Shown: in pieces, positions 41,970 to 51,189 of the stretch
Position numbering within the stretch: position 1 is the stretch's first letter
How the letters are laid out: each line of letters begins with the position of its first letter
Assembly (NCBI GenBank): GCA_963741385.1
Contig: CAVUHO010000014.1
Location: forward strand, 62,001 to 126,000
DNA: 64,000 nt
Origin: Sulfomarinibacter sp963741385
Lineage (GTDB): Bacteria; Acidobacteriota; Thermoanaerobaculia; Thermoanaerobaculales; Sulfomarinibacteraceae
Direction of reading: 5' to 3'
Notes under the pieces: generated by a model
Databases searched by the model: none
Told to the model about the DNA's origin: nothing
The model's input: the letters and a program-made list of their open reading frames with translations, nothing else
Made by a program: the position numbers and the translations under genes

Positions 41970-43184
41970 TCAGTTCGGGCCCGTCCGGGGCGTGGATGAC
42001 GCCACGACAGAATCAACGGCCGCCCCGACCCTAGAACTCTGCGGCGGCCGGATACGCCGGCTCGGTCGGAGCGGCTGGTGGTGTCGGACTGGAATCAACG
42101 GCAGCAACTCCTCGACAACCAGCCCGAGGATCGCGTGCTCCTGGGCACTGGCGGTGCCGCTGTCGACCTGCCAGTCGGCGTTGGCTGCGACTACTAGGTC
42201 GAGGGTCGGAACACAGATCACGAACTGACCGCCCCACCCGACAGCCATGAAGAGGTTGGTTTCGCCGGCTGCGCCGAGCCACCATAGATAGCCGTAGCTG
42301 ACGCGTGCCAGCGGACCCCAACTGGAGGTTTCCTGGCGGTGGACATCCGTCGCAGATCGGATCCAGGCGGCCGGAAGCACCTGGCGGTTGCCCCAGCGGC
42401 CGCGGTTGAGATACAGAACCCCGAGTTTGGCCATGTCTTCGGTTCGCAGCTCGAGCCCGTGGCCGCCGAACGGGTAGCCGCGGGCGTCCTCCTCCCACCT
42501 CCAACTCGAGATATCGAGCGGTGTGAACAGGTAGGCATTCGCAAACGCGGCCTCATCCAGACCGCCGGCCTCTTCGAGCACTGCCGACAGCACATGGGCC
42601 CCCGGGGTCGAATAATTGAAGCTGGTTCCCGGTTGGGAAACCAGCGGTCGGTCGAGAATGAAACGCAGCGGATCGCTGCTGTTCGCCCAAGTACCGAACT
42701 CCAGATTCTCGTTCCACTTCAAACCTGAGGTGTGCGTCAGGAGGTGGCGCAGCAGGATGTCGTCCTTGGCCGGGTTGGACGGCCGCAGGGCGGCCGGCAG
42801 GTAGTCGACCACCCGGCGATCGACGTCGCCGATGAACCCGCGATCGATGGCGATGCCGATCAGAGTCGACGTGACGGATTTGGTCACCGACCGCAGGTGG
42901 CGGAGCGTGGAAGCCGAACCCGTCCAGTAGGCCTCGGCCACGACCTGATTTCGGTGAACCACGACGACCGATTGCGCGCCCTGCACCTGATCGAGGTCGT
43001 GCAGGAACCGATCGATGCCGGCGGGGTCGATGCCGAGCGCCTCCGGCGCGGTCCTCGGCAGAGGTTCGAACGCGAAGGCCTGAACGGCGACGATCTGCCA
43101 GAAGACGATCAGCGAGGTGAGGGCGGTCCGTCTCCGCCTCGTCCGGGCTCTGTCCGCCACAGGGGTTGTCGTTCCCACAGTCAA
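41970..43184 (-). CDS. Serine hydrolase, class C beta-lactamase family
   Basis: A 404-residue exported protein with an N-terminal hydrophobic segment (about 20-38). The penicillin-binding fold motifs are present: SxxK as SVTK at 99-102 (HLRSVTKSVTSTLIG), the YxN-like Tyr in FNYSTPGAHV, and GWGGQ in place of KTG. Members are esterases, D-aminopeptidases or beta-lactamases; EstB-like esterase activity is most plausible. It has a Pro/Arg-rich tail. The start is uncertain: TTG at 43184 or GTG six bases later, neither with a clear ribosome site. Confidence 0.85.
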   Translation of the reverse strand: MTVGTTTPVADRARTRRRRTALTSLIVFWQIVAVQAFAFEPLPRTAPEALGIDPAGIDRFLHDLDQVQGAQSVVVVHRNQVVAEAYWTGSASTLRHLRSVTKSVTSTLIGIAIDRGFIGDVDRRVVDYLPAALRPSNPAKDDILLRHLLTHTSGLKWNENLEFGTWANSSDPLRFILDRPLVSQPGTSFNYSTPGAHVLSAVLEEAGGLDEAAFANAYLFTPLDISSWRWEEDARGYPFGGHGLELRTEDMAKLGVLYLNRGRWGNRQVLPAAWIRSATDVHRQETSSWGPLARVSYGYLWWLGAAGETNLFMAVGWGGQFVICVPTLDLVVAANADWQVDSGTASAQEHAILGLVVEELLPLIPVRHHQPLRPSRRIRPPQSSRVGAAVDSVVASSTPRTGPN

Positions 43185-43402
43185 ACTATACGCGTTCTCA
43201 GATTTTCGGTTGCGGCCGTCAATCCGGGGGCAAAGTCACGAGGAACACCGTGTGGGGTATCGCTGATCACAATCTCACAACGCGCCTCTCACTTTCTTGT
43301 TGTGTCAGACTGTGACTGGTGGAGCCTCCGCGGGCAGAATGACCCGTGAAGGCGTGACCCCAGCGAGGGCGGCAGCACTCGCTCGGCATCTGGAGGTTCT
43401 GG

Positions 43403-43849
43403 TTGACGCACTGGGCGGATCGTCACAAACCGGCGGCGGCGATGCGAACGCAGCTGATGCTGGCGTGGCTGATGTGGGCGACCGTCGGGTCGACGCTGGC
43501 CGCGGTCGGGGCCCGGTGGCTGTGGGAGTCGGCGCCGGTGGCTGCGCCGTGGGTCGCGGCCGGTTGTGTTGCGGTCGGCGCGATCAAGTCGAGGCTGGTG
43601 CTCGACCGGGCGGCGCGGAGGGTGGTCGACCGGATCGTCGCGCGCGGCGACGGCCGCTGCCTCGGCGGGTTCCTGTCGCTGCCTACCTGGGGATTGGTGG
43701 TCCTCATGATGGTTGGCGGGCGCGTGCTCCGCAGCACTCTCGCGCATTGGATCGTCGGGCCGCTCTACATCGCGGTCGGAACCGCTCTCTTCCTCTCCTC
43801 GCGCATCTCCTGGCGGGCATGGCGGGAGTCGCGCCACACCCCGACGTGA
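43403..43849 (+). CDS. Small inner-membrane protein, function unknown
   Basis: A 148-residue protein with about four hydrophobic helices (residues 18-38, 45-62, 95-112 and 117-135) separated by short basic loops such as DRAARRVVDRIVARGDGR. No family is recognised with certainty. The TTG at 43403 has GGAGG six bases upstream; the next ATG (43442) has no ribosome site. It stands alone between a divergent hydrolase and the C45 gene. Codon use is normal for the window, which supports a real gene. Confidence 0.6.
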   Translation: MTHWADRHKPAAAMRTQLMLAWLMWATVGSTLAAVGARWLWESAPVAAPWVAAGCVAVGAIKSRLVLDRAARRVVDRIVARGDGRCLGGFLSLPTWGLVVLMMVGGRVLRSTLAHWIVGPLYIAVGTALFLSSRISWRAWRESRHTPT

Positions 43850-43993
43850 TCAATAGTCGATAGCTGCCGAGTGAGCCTCTTGCAAAATTCGCGATCGAGC
43901 GGGCGCTGGTTCCCACGTTGCATTCCTTGACGTCGTCAACAGTGAACTGCAATGATCACCGCAGTCGGACACCGAACGTTGGAAGGTTGACCT

Positions 43994-45199
43994 ATGAGGA
44001 TGAATCGGCGCCGTTTCGTCGGATCGATGACAGTCCTGGGTGCGGGCGCGATGCTGGGCGTCACGCCGATTTTTGGAGAGCGGGAGCAACTCCTGTTGGC
44101 TTTTCCCGAGCTTCAAGCACACGGAAAAGCCGGGGATCTGGGGCTGGCCCATGGCCGGGCGTTTGCGGCTCAAATCCGATACAACCTCGCGTTCTACCAG
44201 GAGTGGCTCTCTCAATCCGGTGCCGTGCCCTTGACGAGGCTGATGGAGATCGCCGGGGGGTTCGTCCCGGTGATCGGGGAACGCTTTCCGGAGATGGTCG
44301 AAGAGATGGACGGTATCGCCAGGGGGGCTTCCCTGAAGCTCGACGAAATAGTCCTCATCAATGCCCGGACCGATATCTCCGCGATTGTGGAGAACGAGAT
44401 CACACGGGAGAAGGTGCCCGGCTGTACGGCGATGGCTCTGTTCGGCGAGGTGGACGACAAGCCTGCGATCGCGCTCGGACAAAATTGGGATTGGGACCCC
44501 TTGATGGCCAGGTCGCCGGTAGTTCTTCGTCTCGAGCCCGAGGATGCGCCGCCGCTGGTGACGCTGACCGAGGCCGGCATGTTGGCGAAGATCGGGTTCA
44601 ATCAGCATCGTCTGGGCGTGTGCCTGAATTTCTTGAGCCACCGATCTGACGGTCAGCCGGACCATTTCGGAGTTCCGATTCACTGCCTGCTGCGGGCGGT
44701 ACTGGGATGTCGATCGATCGAGCAGGCGGTCGGGGTCGTCGAATCTTCCCCGCGCTGTGCCTCTGCAAATTTCCTGCTGGCGCAGCACAGCGCCGGCGGA
44801 CCAGCGGCTCTGGATCTGGAAATCACACCGAACGACGTTGTTACCGTGGGCTCCGACGGGGCAAGCCTCGTCCACACCAATCATTTCGTGACTCCTTCGC
44901 TCGCGGTGGGATGCACGAGCGGAAGGGGCCCATCGACCATGGTCCGCTATGCCTCGGCGCAGCTCCTCGCGAGCGTCGCGGAGCTCGATGAAGCCGATCC
45001 CGTCACGAGGATGCAGCAGGTCCTGGTATCCCGCGAAGGAGTTCCGTATCCCATCAGCAGGGATCCCGGCCCCGACGGGTCGATCGCCACACTCGCGGGA
45101 GTGATCATGGATTTGACCCGAAACCGTTTCATTCTGACCGACGGCCCGCCGCACGAGAATTCGTGGATCGAACGGCCCGGTGTCGAGGTTTCAATCTAG
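43994..45199 (+). CDS. C45-family autoproteolytic acyltransferase/hydrolase, Tat-exported
   Basis: A 401-residue protein of the Ntn-hydrolase fold related to acyl-CoA:6-APA acyltransferase. A twin-arginine signal is present (NRRRFVGSM at residues 4-12, then a hydrophobic stretch). The nucleophile created by self-cleavage should be the Cys in VPGCTAMALFGE near residue 143. LGQNWDWDPL and a later GFNQHRLGVCLNFLS follow, as in the family. The natural substrate is unknown, probably an N-acyl amino acid or peptide. It ends tail-to-tail with the YfcC-type carrier, overlapping by 4 bp. Confidence 0.82.
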   Translation: MRMNRRRFVGSMTVLGAGAMLGVTPIFGEREQLLLAFPELQAHGKAGDLGLAHGRAFAAQIRYNLAFYQEWLSQSGAVPLTRLMEIAGGFVPVIGERFPEMVEEMDGIARGASLKLDEIVLINARTDISAIVENEITREKVPGCTAMALFGEVDDKPAIALGQNWDWDPLMARSPVVLRLEPEDAPPLVTLTEAGMLAKIGFNQHRLGVCLNFLSHRSDGQPDHFGVPIHCLLRAVLGCRSIEQAVGVVESSPRCASANFLLAQHSAGGPAALDLEITPNDVVTVGSDGASLVHTNHFVTPSLAVGCTSGRGPSTMVRYASAQLLASVAELDEADPVTRMQQVLVSREGVPYPISRDPGPDGSIATLAGVIMDLTRNRFILTDGPPHENSWIERPGVEVSI

Positions 45200-46554
45200 A
45201 ACGGTCCCCAGTGGATCCAGTGCGAGATCAACAGGAAGATCAGACCGGTCGCGATCCAGATGCACTGCAAGGGCCAGATGAATTTCACCCACTTCTCCCA
45301 GGGCACTTTGATGAGGGCGAGCCCGGCCATGAAGTAGCCCTGGGTGGGCGTGAAGACGTTGGTGAAGCCATCGCCGAACTGGTAGGCCAGGACGGACGTC
45401 TGCCGCGTCACGCCGACGAGATCGGCGAGGGGGGCCAGAATCGGAATCGACAGCGCGGCCTGACCGCTGCCGGACGGGACCAGGAAGTTGAGCATCACCT
45501 GGATACCGTAGATTCCCATGATGCTGATGTCGGCCGGAAGATTTTGCACCGCTGAGGCCATGGCGTAGAGGATCGTGTCGGTCACGCTGGAGGCCTCGAA
45601 GATCACGAGCACCCCCCTGGCGAGACCCACCACCAGCGCGCCGCCGGCGATGGCGGCGGCGCCTTCGACAAAGCGTTCGGCCGTAATGTTGGCGCCGAGG
45701 CCGCCAAGGACGCCGGCAAGGATGCCGACAGCCACGAAGAGACCGGACAGCTCGAAGATCCCCCAACCGAAGCTCGTGGCGCCGACGACGACGGCGGCCA
45801 GAGCGCCGACCAGCACCGCGAGCACCAGCCAGGTTCGAAGACCCAGCGCGGACGAGCCGTCCGGCGCCGACCGGGACGGATCGTCGTCGGCTGCGGGCGG
45901 GGTCCTGCGCCGCCGCGACCACAGCACGATGTAGAGGGCCGTGATCGTCGTGATCACCGCCCACACCACGAGGCGGAAGCCGAGCCCGGAGAACACCGGC
46001 AGCCCCGCGATGTCCTGCGCCACCCCGACCGTGAACGGGTTCAGGAAGGCCCCGGCGAAACCGGCGCCGGCACCCACCAACCCGATCGCCCCGGCGGTGA
46101 TTTCGTCGTACCCCAGCCTTTTGGAAAGAACCACGAGGGCGGGCAGGAAGACCAGGGTCTCCTCCGCCATGCCGATGGTAGCGCCGCCCAGGGAGAAGAG
46201 CACCACCAGGACCACGATGACCACCTCGCCGTTGCCGCGGCAGGCGCGCACGATGCCGTGGATCAGGGCCTCGATGGCGCCGGTGGCGTTGATGACGCCG
46301 AACGCGCCGCCGATCAGGAAGATGTAGAACACGATATGGGCGGTTTCCATCAGGCCCTTCGGGAAGGCCAGAAAGACCTCCGAAAGGCCGGCCGGATTGG
46401 CCTCCACGGCGTGGTAGGACTCTGGAACGACGAGCTCACGACCCTCGTGCTCGACGCGATCGAACGAACCGGCAGGGATCCAGTGGGTGGCGATTGCGGC
46501 GAGCACGATCAGCCCGAACAGCAGCGCGAAGGTGTGGGGCACCCTCAGCTTCAT
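45196..46554 (-). CDS. YfcC-family membrane carrier
   Basis: A 452-residue inner-membrane carrier with about 11-12 transmembrane helices. The start MKLRVPHTFALLFGLIVLAA, the periplasmic loop with PAGSFDRVEHEGRELVVPE, the re-entrant GMAEETLVFLPALV and the C-terminal NFLVPSGSGQAALSIPILAPL and FTNVFTPTQGYFM are typical of YfcC/DcuC-like proteins. The substrate is probably an amino acid, dicarboxylate or short peptide. The ATG overlaps the stop of the M20 peptidase (ATGA), so uptake and hydrolysis are probably linked. Confidence 0.88.
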   Translation of the reverse strand: MKLRVPHTFALLFGLIVLAAIATHWIPAGSFDRVEHEGRELVVPESYHAVEANPAGLSEVFLAFPKGLMETAHIVFYIFLIGGAFGVINATGAIEALIHGIVRACRGNGEVVIVVLVVLFSLGGATIGMAEETLVFLPALVVLSKRLGYDEITAGAIGLVGAGAGFAGAFLNPFTVGVAQDIAGLPVFSGLGFRLVVWAVITTITALYIVLWSRRRRTPPAADDDPSRSAPDGSSALGLRTWLVLAVLVGALAAVVVGATSFGWGIFELSGLFVAVGILAGVLGGLGANITAERFVEGAAAIAGGALVVGLARGVLVIFEASSVTDTILYAMASAVQNLPADISIMGIYGIQVMLNFLVPSGSGQAALSIPILAPLADLVGVTRQTSVLAYQFGDGFTNVFTPTQGYFMAGLALIKVPWEKWVKFIWPLQCIWIATGLIFLLISHWIHWGPF

Positions 46555-47756
46555 GAGGTTCGACCGCAGAACTCGGCGGCGGCGATCGCGTAGATCCGCG
46601 CGGCCTCGATCACCTGTGCGATCTCGACCGACTCCACCGGTGAGTGTGCGACCGCGAGATCGCCCGGGCCCAGGATCAGCGTTGGAATCCCGGCAAAGGC
46701 CGAAAGCAGGGCACCGTCGGTCCACGCCGGAAACGCGCCGAGTTCGGCGGTTCGGCCGTACACCCTGCGGTACGCGGCTGCGGTGGCCGCAACGACCGGT
46801 TCCGACGGCGCGGTCTTCAACGCCACGTGCTCGAGCGTTCCCATGCCGCCCGGCAACCTGCGGAGCTCGGTGCGGAGGCCCGGCATCTCGGCCTTGACCG
46901 CCGCCAGCTCCTGCTCGAGCTCGGCACAGAGCAGTTCGTAGGTCTCACCCGGAATCGAACGCCGATCCGCGGTCAGGACGCAGGATGCGGCCACCGTCGA
47001 GGGTTGGTCGCCGCCCCGTATGGTGCCGAAGTTGAGAGTCGGAGGGCCGAGAAGACTGTCGGCGCGTGCTTCGAAACGGCTCAGCAACCCGGTGCGGATG
47101 CGTTGGACAAACATCGCCGCCGCGTCGATGGCATTGATCCCGGCTTTCGGCGTGCCGCCGTGGGCCGCCTTGCCTGTAAAGACGAACTCGAGCCACTCCA
47201 GGCCCTTGTGGCCGATGCAGACCTGGTTCAGGGTGGGCTCGCCGACGATCGACCCGTCGGCGGTGAAACCCGAGGCGACGAGGTGCTCGGCGCCGAGGCT
47301 CTCGATTTCCTCGTCGATGACCGCGGCGAGCGTCACCCGCCCCGCGGTGAGCGATCCGGTCCGCTTCAACGCGACCATCGCCGCCGCCATCGCCGCCACC
47401 GCCCCCTTCATGTCGGTCGTACCGCGGCCGTGGACCCGCCCGTTCTCGATTCTGCCCGAGAACCCGACACCCGGGTCGGCTGCGTTGAGGGGCACGGTAT
47501 CCGTGTGGCCGCAGAGCAGAAGATGCGGGCCCGGTGCCGGGCCCTCCAGCGTACACATCAGGTTGGGGCGGCCGTCGACGATCTCTTCGAGCTCCGGCTG
47601 CAGCCCACCTTCCGCGAGGTACTCCGCGAGGGCCGCGACGACCGCTGCCTCCTGGTTCGGAACCCCGGGGTGGCTGGGAATCTGCACCAGCGTGGTGAGC
47701 AGCTCGATCGGCGCGGTCCGGTCGATTGCGTCGAAGATGTCGGAATCTCTGTTCAT
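46551..47756 (-). CDS. M20 family peptidase, ArgE/DapE-like deacylase
   Basis: A 401-residue di-zinc amidohydrolase. Metal and catalytic residues are in LLLCGHTDTVPL (His, Asp), GRGTTDMKGAVAAM (bridging Asp), AAVIDEEIESLGAEH (catalytic and ligand Glu), GSIVGEPTLN and LGPGDLAVAHSPVESV near the end (last His). The dimerisation lid lies between about 180 and 300. It probably releases an amino acid from an N-acyl or dipeptide substrate imported by the coupled YfcC carrier; the exact substrate is unknown. Confidence 0.88.
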   Translation of the reverse strand: MNRDSDIFDAIDRTAPIELLTTLVQIPSHPGVPNQEAAVVAALAEYLAEGGLQPELEEIVDGRPNLMCTLEGPAPGPHLLLCGHTDTVPLNAADPGVGFSGRIENGRVHGRGTTDMKGAVAAMAAAMVALKRTGSLTAGRVTLAAVIDEEIESLGAEHLVASGFTADGSIVGEPTLNQVCIGHKGLEWLEFVFTGKAAHGGTPKAGINAIDAAAMFVQRIRTGLLSRFEARADSLLGPPTLNFGTIRGGDQPSTVAASCVLTADRRSIPGETYELLCAELEQELAAVKAEMPGLRTELRRLPGGMGTLEHVALKTAPSEPVVAATAAAYRRVYGRTAELGAFPAWTDGALLSAFAGIPTLILGPGDLAVAHSPVESVEIAQVIEAARIYAIAAAEFCGRTS

Positions 47757-47900
47757 GCCACGGCCTTTCAGTGCCCGGAGGCGGACATGTCCGAGTTGGG
47801 ATGATGCACCATCGGTGTCATGCGTGACATTATGACTCCGTCGTGTCAGTTATCACAGGGTGGTCTGCGCCACTCGTTTTCGAGAAAAAGGGAGACCGTG

Positions 47901-48797
47901 GTGAAGATCAACAGAGTGCTGATCGTCGGCGCCGGCACCATGGGCCGGCAGATCGGCTTTCAATGCGCCATGTACGGGTTCGAGACCGTCATCTACGATG
48001 TGGACGAATCCGCCCTGGAAGCCTGCCGCACGCGCCACCAGCGATTTGCCGACCTCTTTGTCGACAGGCGGGGCGCAGAGCGGCAGCAGGTAGAAGCCGC
48101 GCTCGCCAGGATCTCCTATTCGAGCGATCTGGCCTCCGCCGCGCACGAGGTCGATCTCGTGAGCGAGTCCGTGCCGGAAATCCCGGAGATCAAGGCCGAG
48201 GTGTACGGCCGGCTCAACGAGGTGTGCCCCCAGCGGACGATCTTCACCAGCAACACGTCGACCATGCTCCCAAGCAGGATGGCCTCGGTTACGGGCCGTC
48301 CCGCCCGGTTTGTCGCCCTCCACTTCGCCAACCCGGTGTGGGACTCGAACATCGGTGAGGTCATGGGCCACGCGGGAACCGCCCCCGAGGTCTTCGAGAG
48401 GGTCCTGGAATTTGCAGCCGAGATCGGGATGGTTCCGATCCGCCTGGAGACGGAGGCCCCGGGCTTTATCAGCAACTCCTTGCTCGTCCCCTTCCTGATG
48501 GCGGCCCAGGGGCTGGTGGCCAACGGGGTCGCCTCGCACCAGGACGTCGACAGGACCTGGATGGTCATGACCAGGATGGCGATGGGGCCGTTCGGCATCA
48601 TGGACCTGGTGGGTCTGGAGACCGCCTACAACATCGCTCTGCACGGGGCAGAGACACGAAACGACGAGACCATGCGGAGGAACGCAGCATTTCTGAAACA
48701 GAACTTCGTAGACCGGGGCAAGCTCGGCCTCAAGAGCGGCGAGGGCTACTACACCTACCCCGATCCGGCCTACAAGGACGACGACTTCCTGGGGTGA
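47901..48797 (+). CDS. 3-hydroxyacyl-CoA dehydrogenase
   Basis: A 298-residue NAD-dependent enzyme. The Rossmann motif VLIVGAGTMGRQIGFQCA is at the N-terminus, the NAD adenosine Asp follows in VIYDVDESAL, the catalytic His lies in RFVALHFANPVWDS with Glu in VSESVPE, and the C-terminal domain has APGFISNSLLVPFL and GPFGIMDLVGLET. It oxidises 3-hydroxyacyl-CoA or, as in HbdA-like relatives, 3-hydroxybutyryl-CoA. GTG at 47901 has GGGAG six bases upstream and is preferred over GTG 47898 and a longer extension. It is not fused to a crotonase. Confidence 0.92.
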   Translation: MKINRVLIVGAGTMGRQIGFQCAMYGFETVIYDVDESALEACRTRHQRFADLFVDRRGAERQQVEAALARISYSSDLASAAHEVDLVSESVPEIPEIKAEVYGRLNEVCPQRTIFTSNTSTMLPSRMASVTGRPARFVALHFANPVWDSNIGEVMGHAGTAPEVFERVLEFAAEIGMVPIRLETEAPGFISNSLLVPFLMAAQGLVANGVASHQDVDRTWMVMTRMAMGPFGIMDLVGLETAYNIALHGAETRNDETMRRNAAFLKQNFVDRGKLGLKSGEGYYTYPDPAYKDDDFLG

Positions 48798-49783
48798 GCG
48801 CGCCAGTGCGTAGCGCTACGGAAGAACTCCGCCGGCGTCCGCGATGAGGTCCAGTCGCCGATCAGCTCGTCGGCGCCGCCCGGGCCGGGGAAAGCGTTGA
48901 CCTCGAGGCGGTGGGCGTCGAGCCACAGGCGCTGCGAAAGATCGCCGGGATCGTGGGAGGGCCGGGTGCCGTAGAGGGGGTCGCCGAGAATCGGCAGGCC
49001 CGCGGAGGCGAGCTGGACTCTGATCTGGTGTTTGCGGCCGGTTGTGGGTCGCACCTTCACGAGCGCGAGACCGTTTTCGACTGCCATCACTTCGACCTCA
49101 CAGCGCGCATTGGCGGGCGCGTCCGGCACCACCACCTGCCGCCAGTACTCGTCGGGGCTGCGGGCGACGTGATGGGCCAGCTGGAAGTGGGAGGGTGGGG
49201 GATCGCACTGAATTTCGCAGATCGCGGTGTAGGTCTTTGAGACCATCGATCGTGGCTGGAACAAACGCGAGAAGTGGGAGCGGGTAGCCGGGTCGAGGGA
49301 CAGCAGCACCAGACCCGAGGTCAACCGGTCGAGGCGGTGCAACGGCACGATGTGCTCGTTGCCCGTGGCCTCGAGGAGCAGGTGGAGAAGGCAGCCCCGC
49401 ACCCAGCGCCCGCCGGGTGTGACCGGAAGGTTGGGCGGTTTGTCGACCACCATCAGGTGTTGATCCGACCACACCACCCGAAAGTCCTCGCGTACCGGCG
49501 GTTCGCTTTCGACTTCGCGGAGGTAGTGAACCTCGATGAGGGGCTGGTAGGGCGTTCCGGCGTCGATCAGTTCGCCGGCCGCCCACACCTTGCCGGACCC
49601 AAAACGCTCGATCCAGGTTGTGCGGGAGATCCTCGGGAAGCGGTGGAGAAAGAAATCGAAGATCGAGAGCACGCCCAGCGGGGGCCGTTCGGGCAGTTTG
49701 ACGATGGACGGGCGGATCGCCATCCCGTTTCGCGTTCCCTCCTCGAGGTCGTCCCAAGGTGGGGAATTGCCGTCGTCAGCCAT
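48770..49783 (-). CDS. RluA-family pseudouridine synthase
   Basis: A 337-residue RNA-modifying enzyme. The catalytic Asp is in PLHRLDRLTSGLVLLS, preceded by VVWSDQHLMVVDKPPNLPVT and followed by VVSKTYTAICEI-type and KVRPTTGRKHQIRVQLA motifs, all RluA-type. There is an N-terminal extension of about 90 residues with a possible S4-like fold (ISRTTWIERFGSGKVWAAGE). Whether it modifies rRNA or tRNA cannot be told. The ATG at 49783 was chosen; another at 49798 adds five residues. The 3' end overlaps the dehydrogenase by 28 bp. Confidence 0.9.
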   Translation of the reverse strand: MADDGNSPPWDDLEEGTRNGMAIRPSIVKLPERPPLGVLSIFDFFLHRFPRISRTTWIERFGSGKVWAAGELIDAGTPYQPLIEVHYLREVESEPPVREDFRVVWSDQHLMVVDKPPNLPVTPGGRWVRGCLLHLLLEATGNEHIVPLHRLDRLTSGLVLLSLDPATRSHFSRLFQPRSMVSKTYTAICEIQCDPPPSHFQLAHHVARSPDEYWRQVVVPDAPANARCEVEVMAVENGLALVKVRPTTGRKHQIRVQLASAGLPILGDPLYGTRPSHDPGDLSQRLWLDAHRLEVNAFPGPGGADELIGDWTSSRTPAEFFRSATHWRAHPRKSSSL

Positions 49784-49981
49784 GCCGCAACATAGCATTC
49801 GCAGCAACCGGCAGGAGTGGGTCACGTGGGGACGGGGCCATTCGGCCTTGCTCCGGGACCGAGATGGCGCCAGAAACCCCGACGACCTTTCAGGAGCGCG
49901 CCGACACCCCGCCGATCCGGCACACCCGAACCGAGGCCGGGAAAGCGCGAAACCTGCGGATCGCGCCGGCGTATCTCGAAT

Positions 49982-51019
49982 GTGACATTCCCTGAGAGTC
50001 CGCTGCCGGCGTCGAGATGGCTGGTGGCCTTTCTGTTGACCTTCTGTTGTCTTGCGGTTGGAGGCGCGGTTGAGGCTCAGAAGGAGTCCGCCGAGCCTCC
50101 TCTCCACGGGGCGGAACCGACCCGCTTGGCGGCGGGCGTCGACCTGGTTCGCGGCCGCTTCGTCCCGGGCGCGCAGCCTGACGGCAACAGCATTCTCCTG
50201 CTGGCCCCCGAGGGCTTCGTCGTCATCGACACCGGACGGCACGCTGACCACACCCAGGCCATCCTCGACCGTGCGACCCGCGCCGGCGTCCCGATCGCAG
50301 CAGTCATCAACACCCACTGGCACCTCGACCACGTCGGCGGCAACCCGCGGATTCGGCAGGCCTACCCGGACGTCACGGTCTGGGCGAGCGGGGCAATCGC
50401 CGAGGCCCAGACAGGGTTTCTCGCCGCCTACCGGGGACAGTTGGCGGCGGCGATCGCCGGCACCGAGGACCCCGCTGCGCGGGCGGCCTTGGTGGCCGAG
50501 GTCGCGATCATCGACGCCGGTCCGGCCTTGACGCCCGACGAGGTCGTGACTGCCGGAGGTTCGCACACCGTCGCCGGTCGTCGACTCGAGATCGGGCTCG
50601 AAAGCCGTGCGGTGACGGCAGCCGATGTCTGGGTGCTCGACCCGGCTACCGGGGTGCTTGCCGCCGGCGATCTCGTGACCCTGCCGGTGCCGCTGTTCGA
50701 CACCGCGTGCCCGAAGGGTTGGCTGGCGGCGCTCGCACGCCTGGCGAGGGTGAAATTCGATCTGCTGGTGCCCGGCCATGGCGCACCGATGACGCGCGAC
50801 CAGTTCGAGACCTACCGCTCCGGGTTTGAGAGCCTGGTCGCCTGTGCGGCCTCTGAACAGCCCGAACAGGTCTGCATCGACGGCTGGTTGCGCGACCTCG
50901 GGCCACTGATTCCGGAGGGCGACCGCGACTTCGCCCGCATGCTGCTGGAGTACTACGTTCCAAGCAGCCTGCGCGCCGACGCGGAGAAGACTGCGCGACT
51001 GTGCGGCGAAGGTGCGTGA
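49982..51019 (+). CDS. Secreted metallo-beta-lactamase-fold hydrolase
   Basis: A 345-residue exported protein with signal peptide (about 1-32, ending GAVEAQ). The MBL signature is intact: INTHWHLDHVGGNP (HxHxDH), a later Asp/His in TGVLAAGDLV and LLVPGHGAPMTRDQF. The HxHxDH spacing with GNP following is like SoxH/PaaR-type and subclass B3-like hydrolases. The substrate is unknown. The GTG at 49982 is chosen because it gives a proper signal peptide; no good ribosome site is visible. Confidence 0.83.
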   Translation: MTFPESPLPASRWLVAFLLTFCCLAVGGAVEAQKESAEPPLHGAEPTRLAAGVDLVRGRFVPGAQPDGNSILLLAPEGFVVIDTGRHADHTQAILDRATRAGVPIAAVINTHWHLDHVGGNPRIRQAYPDVTVWASGAIAEAQTGFLAAYRGQLAAAIAGTEDPAARAALVAEVAIIDAGPALTPDEVVTAGGSHTVAGRRLEIGLESRAVTAADVWVLDPATGVLAAGDLVTLPVPLFDTACPKGWLAALARLARVKFDLLVPGHGAPMTRDQFETYRSGFESLVACAASEQPEQVCIDGWLRDLGPLIPEGDRDFARMLLEYYVPSSLRADAEKTARLCGEGA

Positions 51020-51189
51020 CAGGTTCGTGACAGGTTCGTGAAACCCGCGGCGGGATTTTGCGAATAATCAACTGTGAAAGCTCATAACGTGCGTCGTTCA
51101 CGACGCCTTTCGCCCCGTAACCCCGGCCGCCGCCGGTCGCGAACTCGGGAAACGAAGAATACCGACTGAAGATGAGAAGGAGGATCGTC

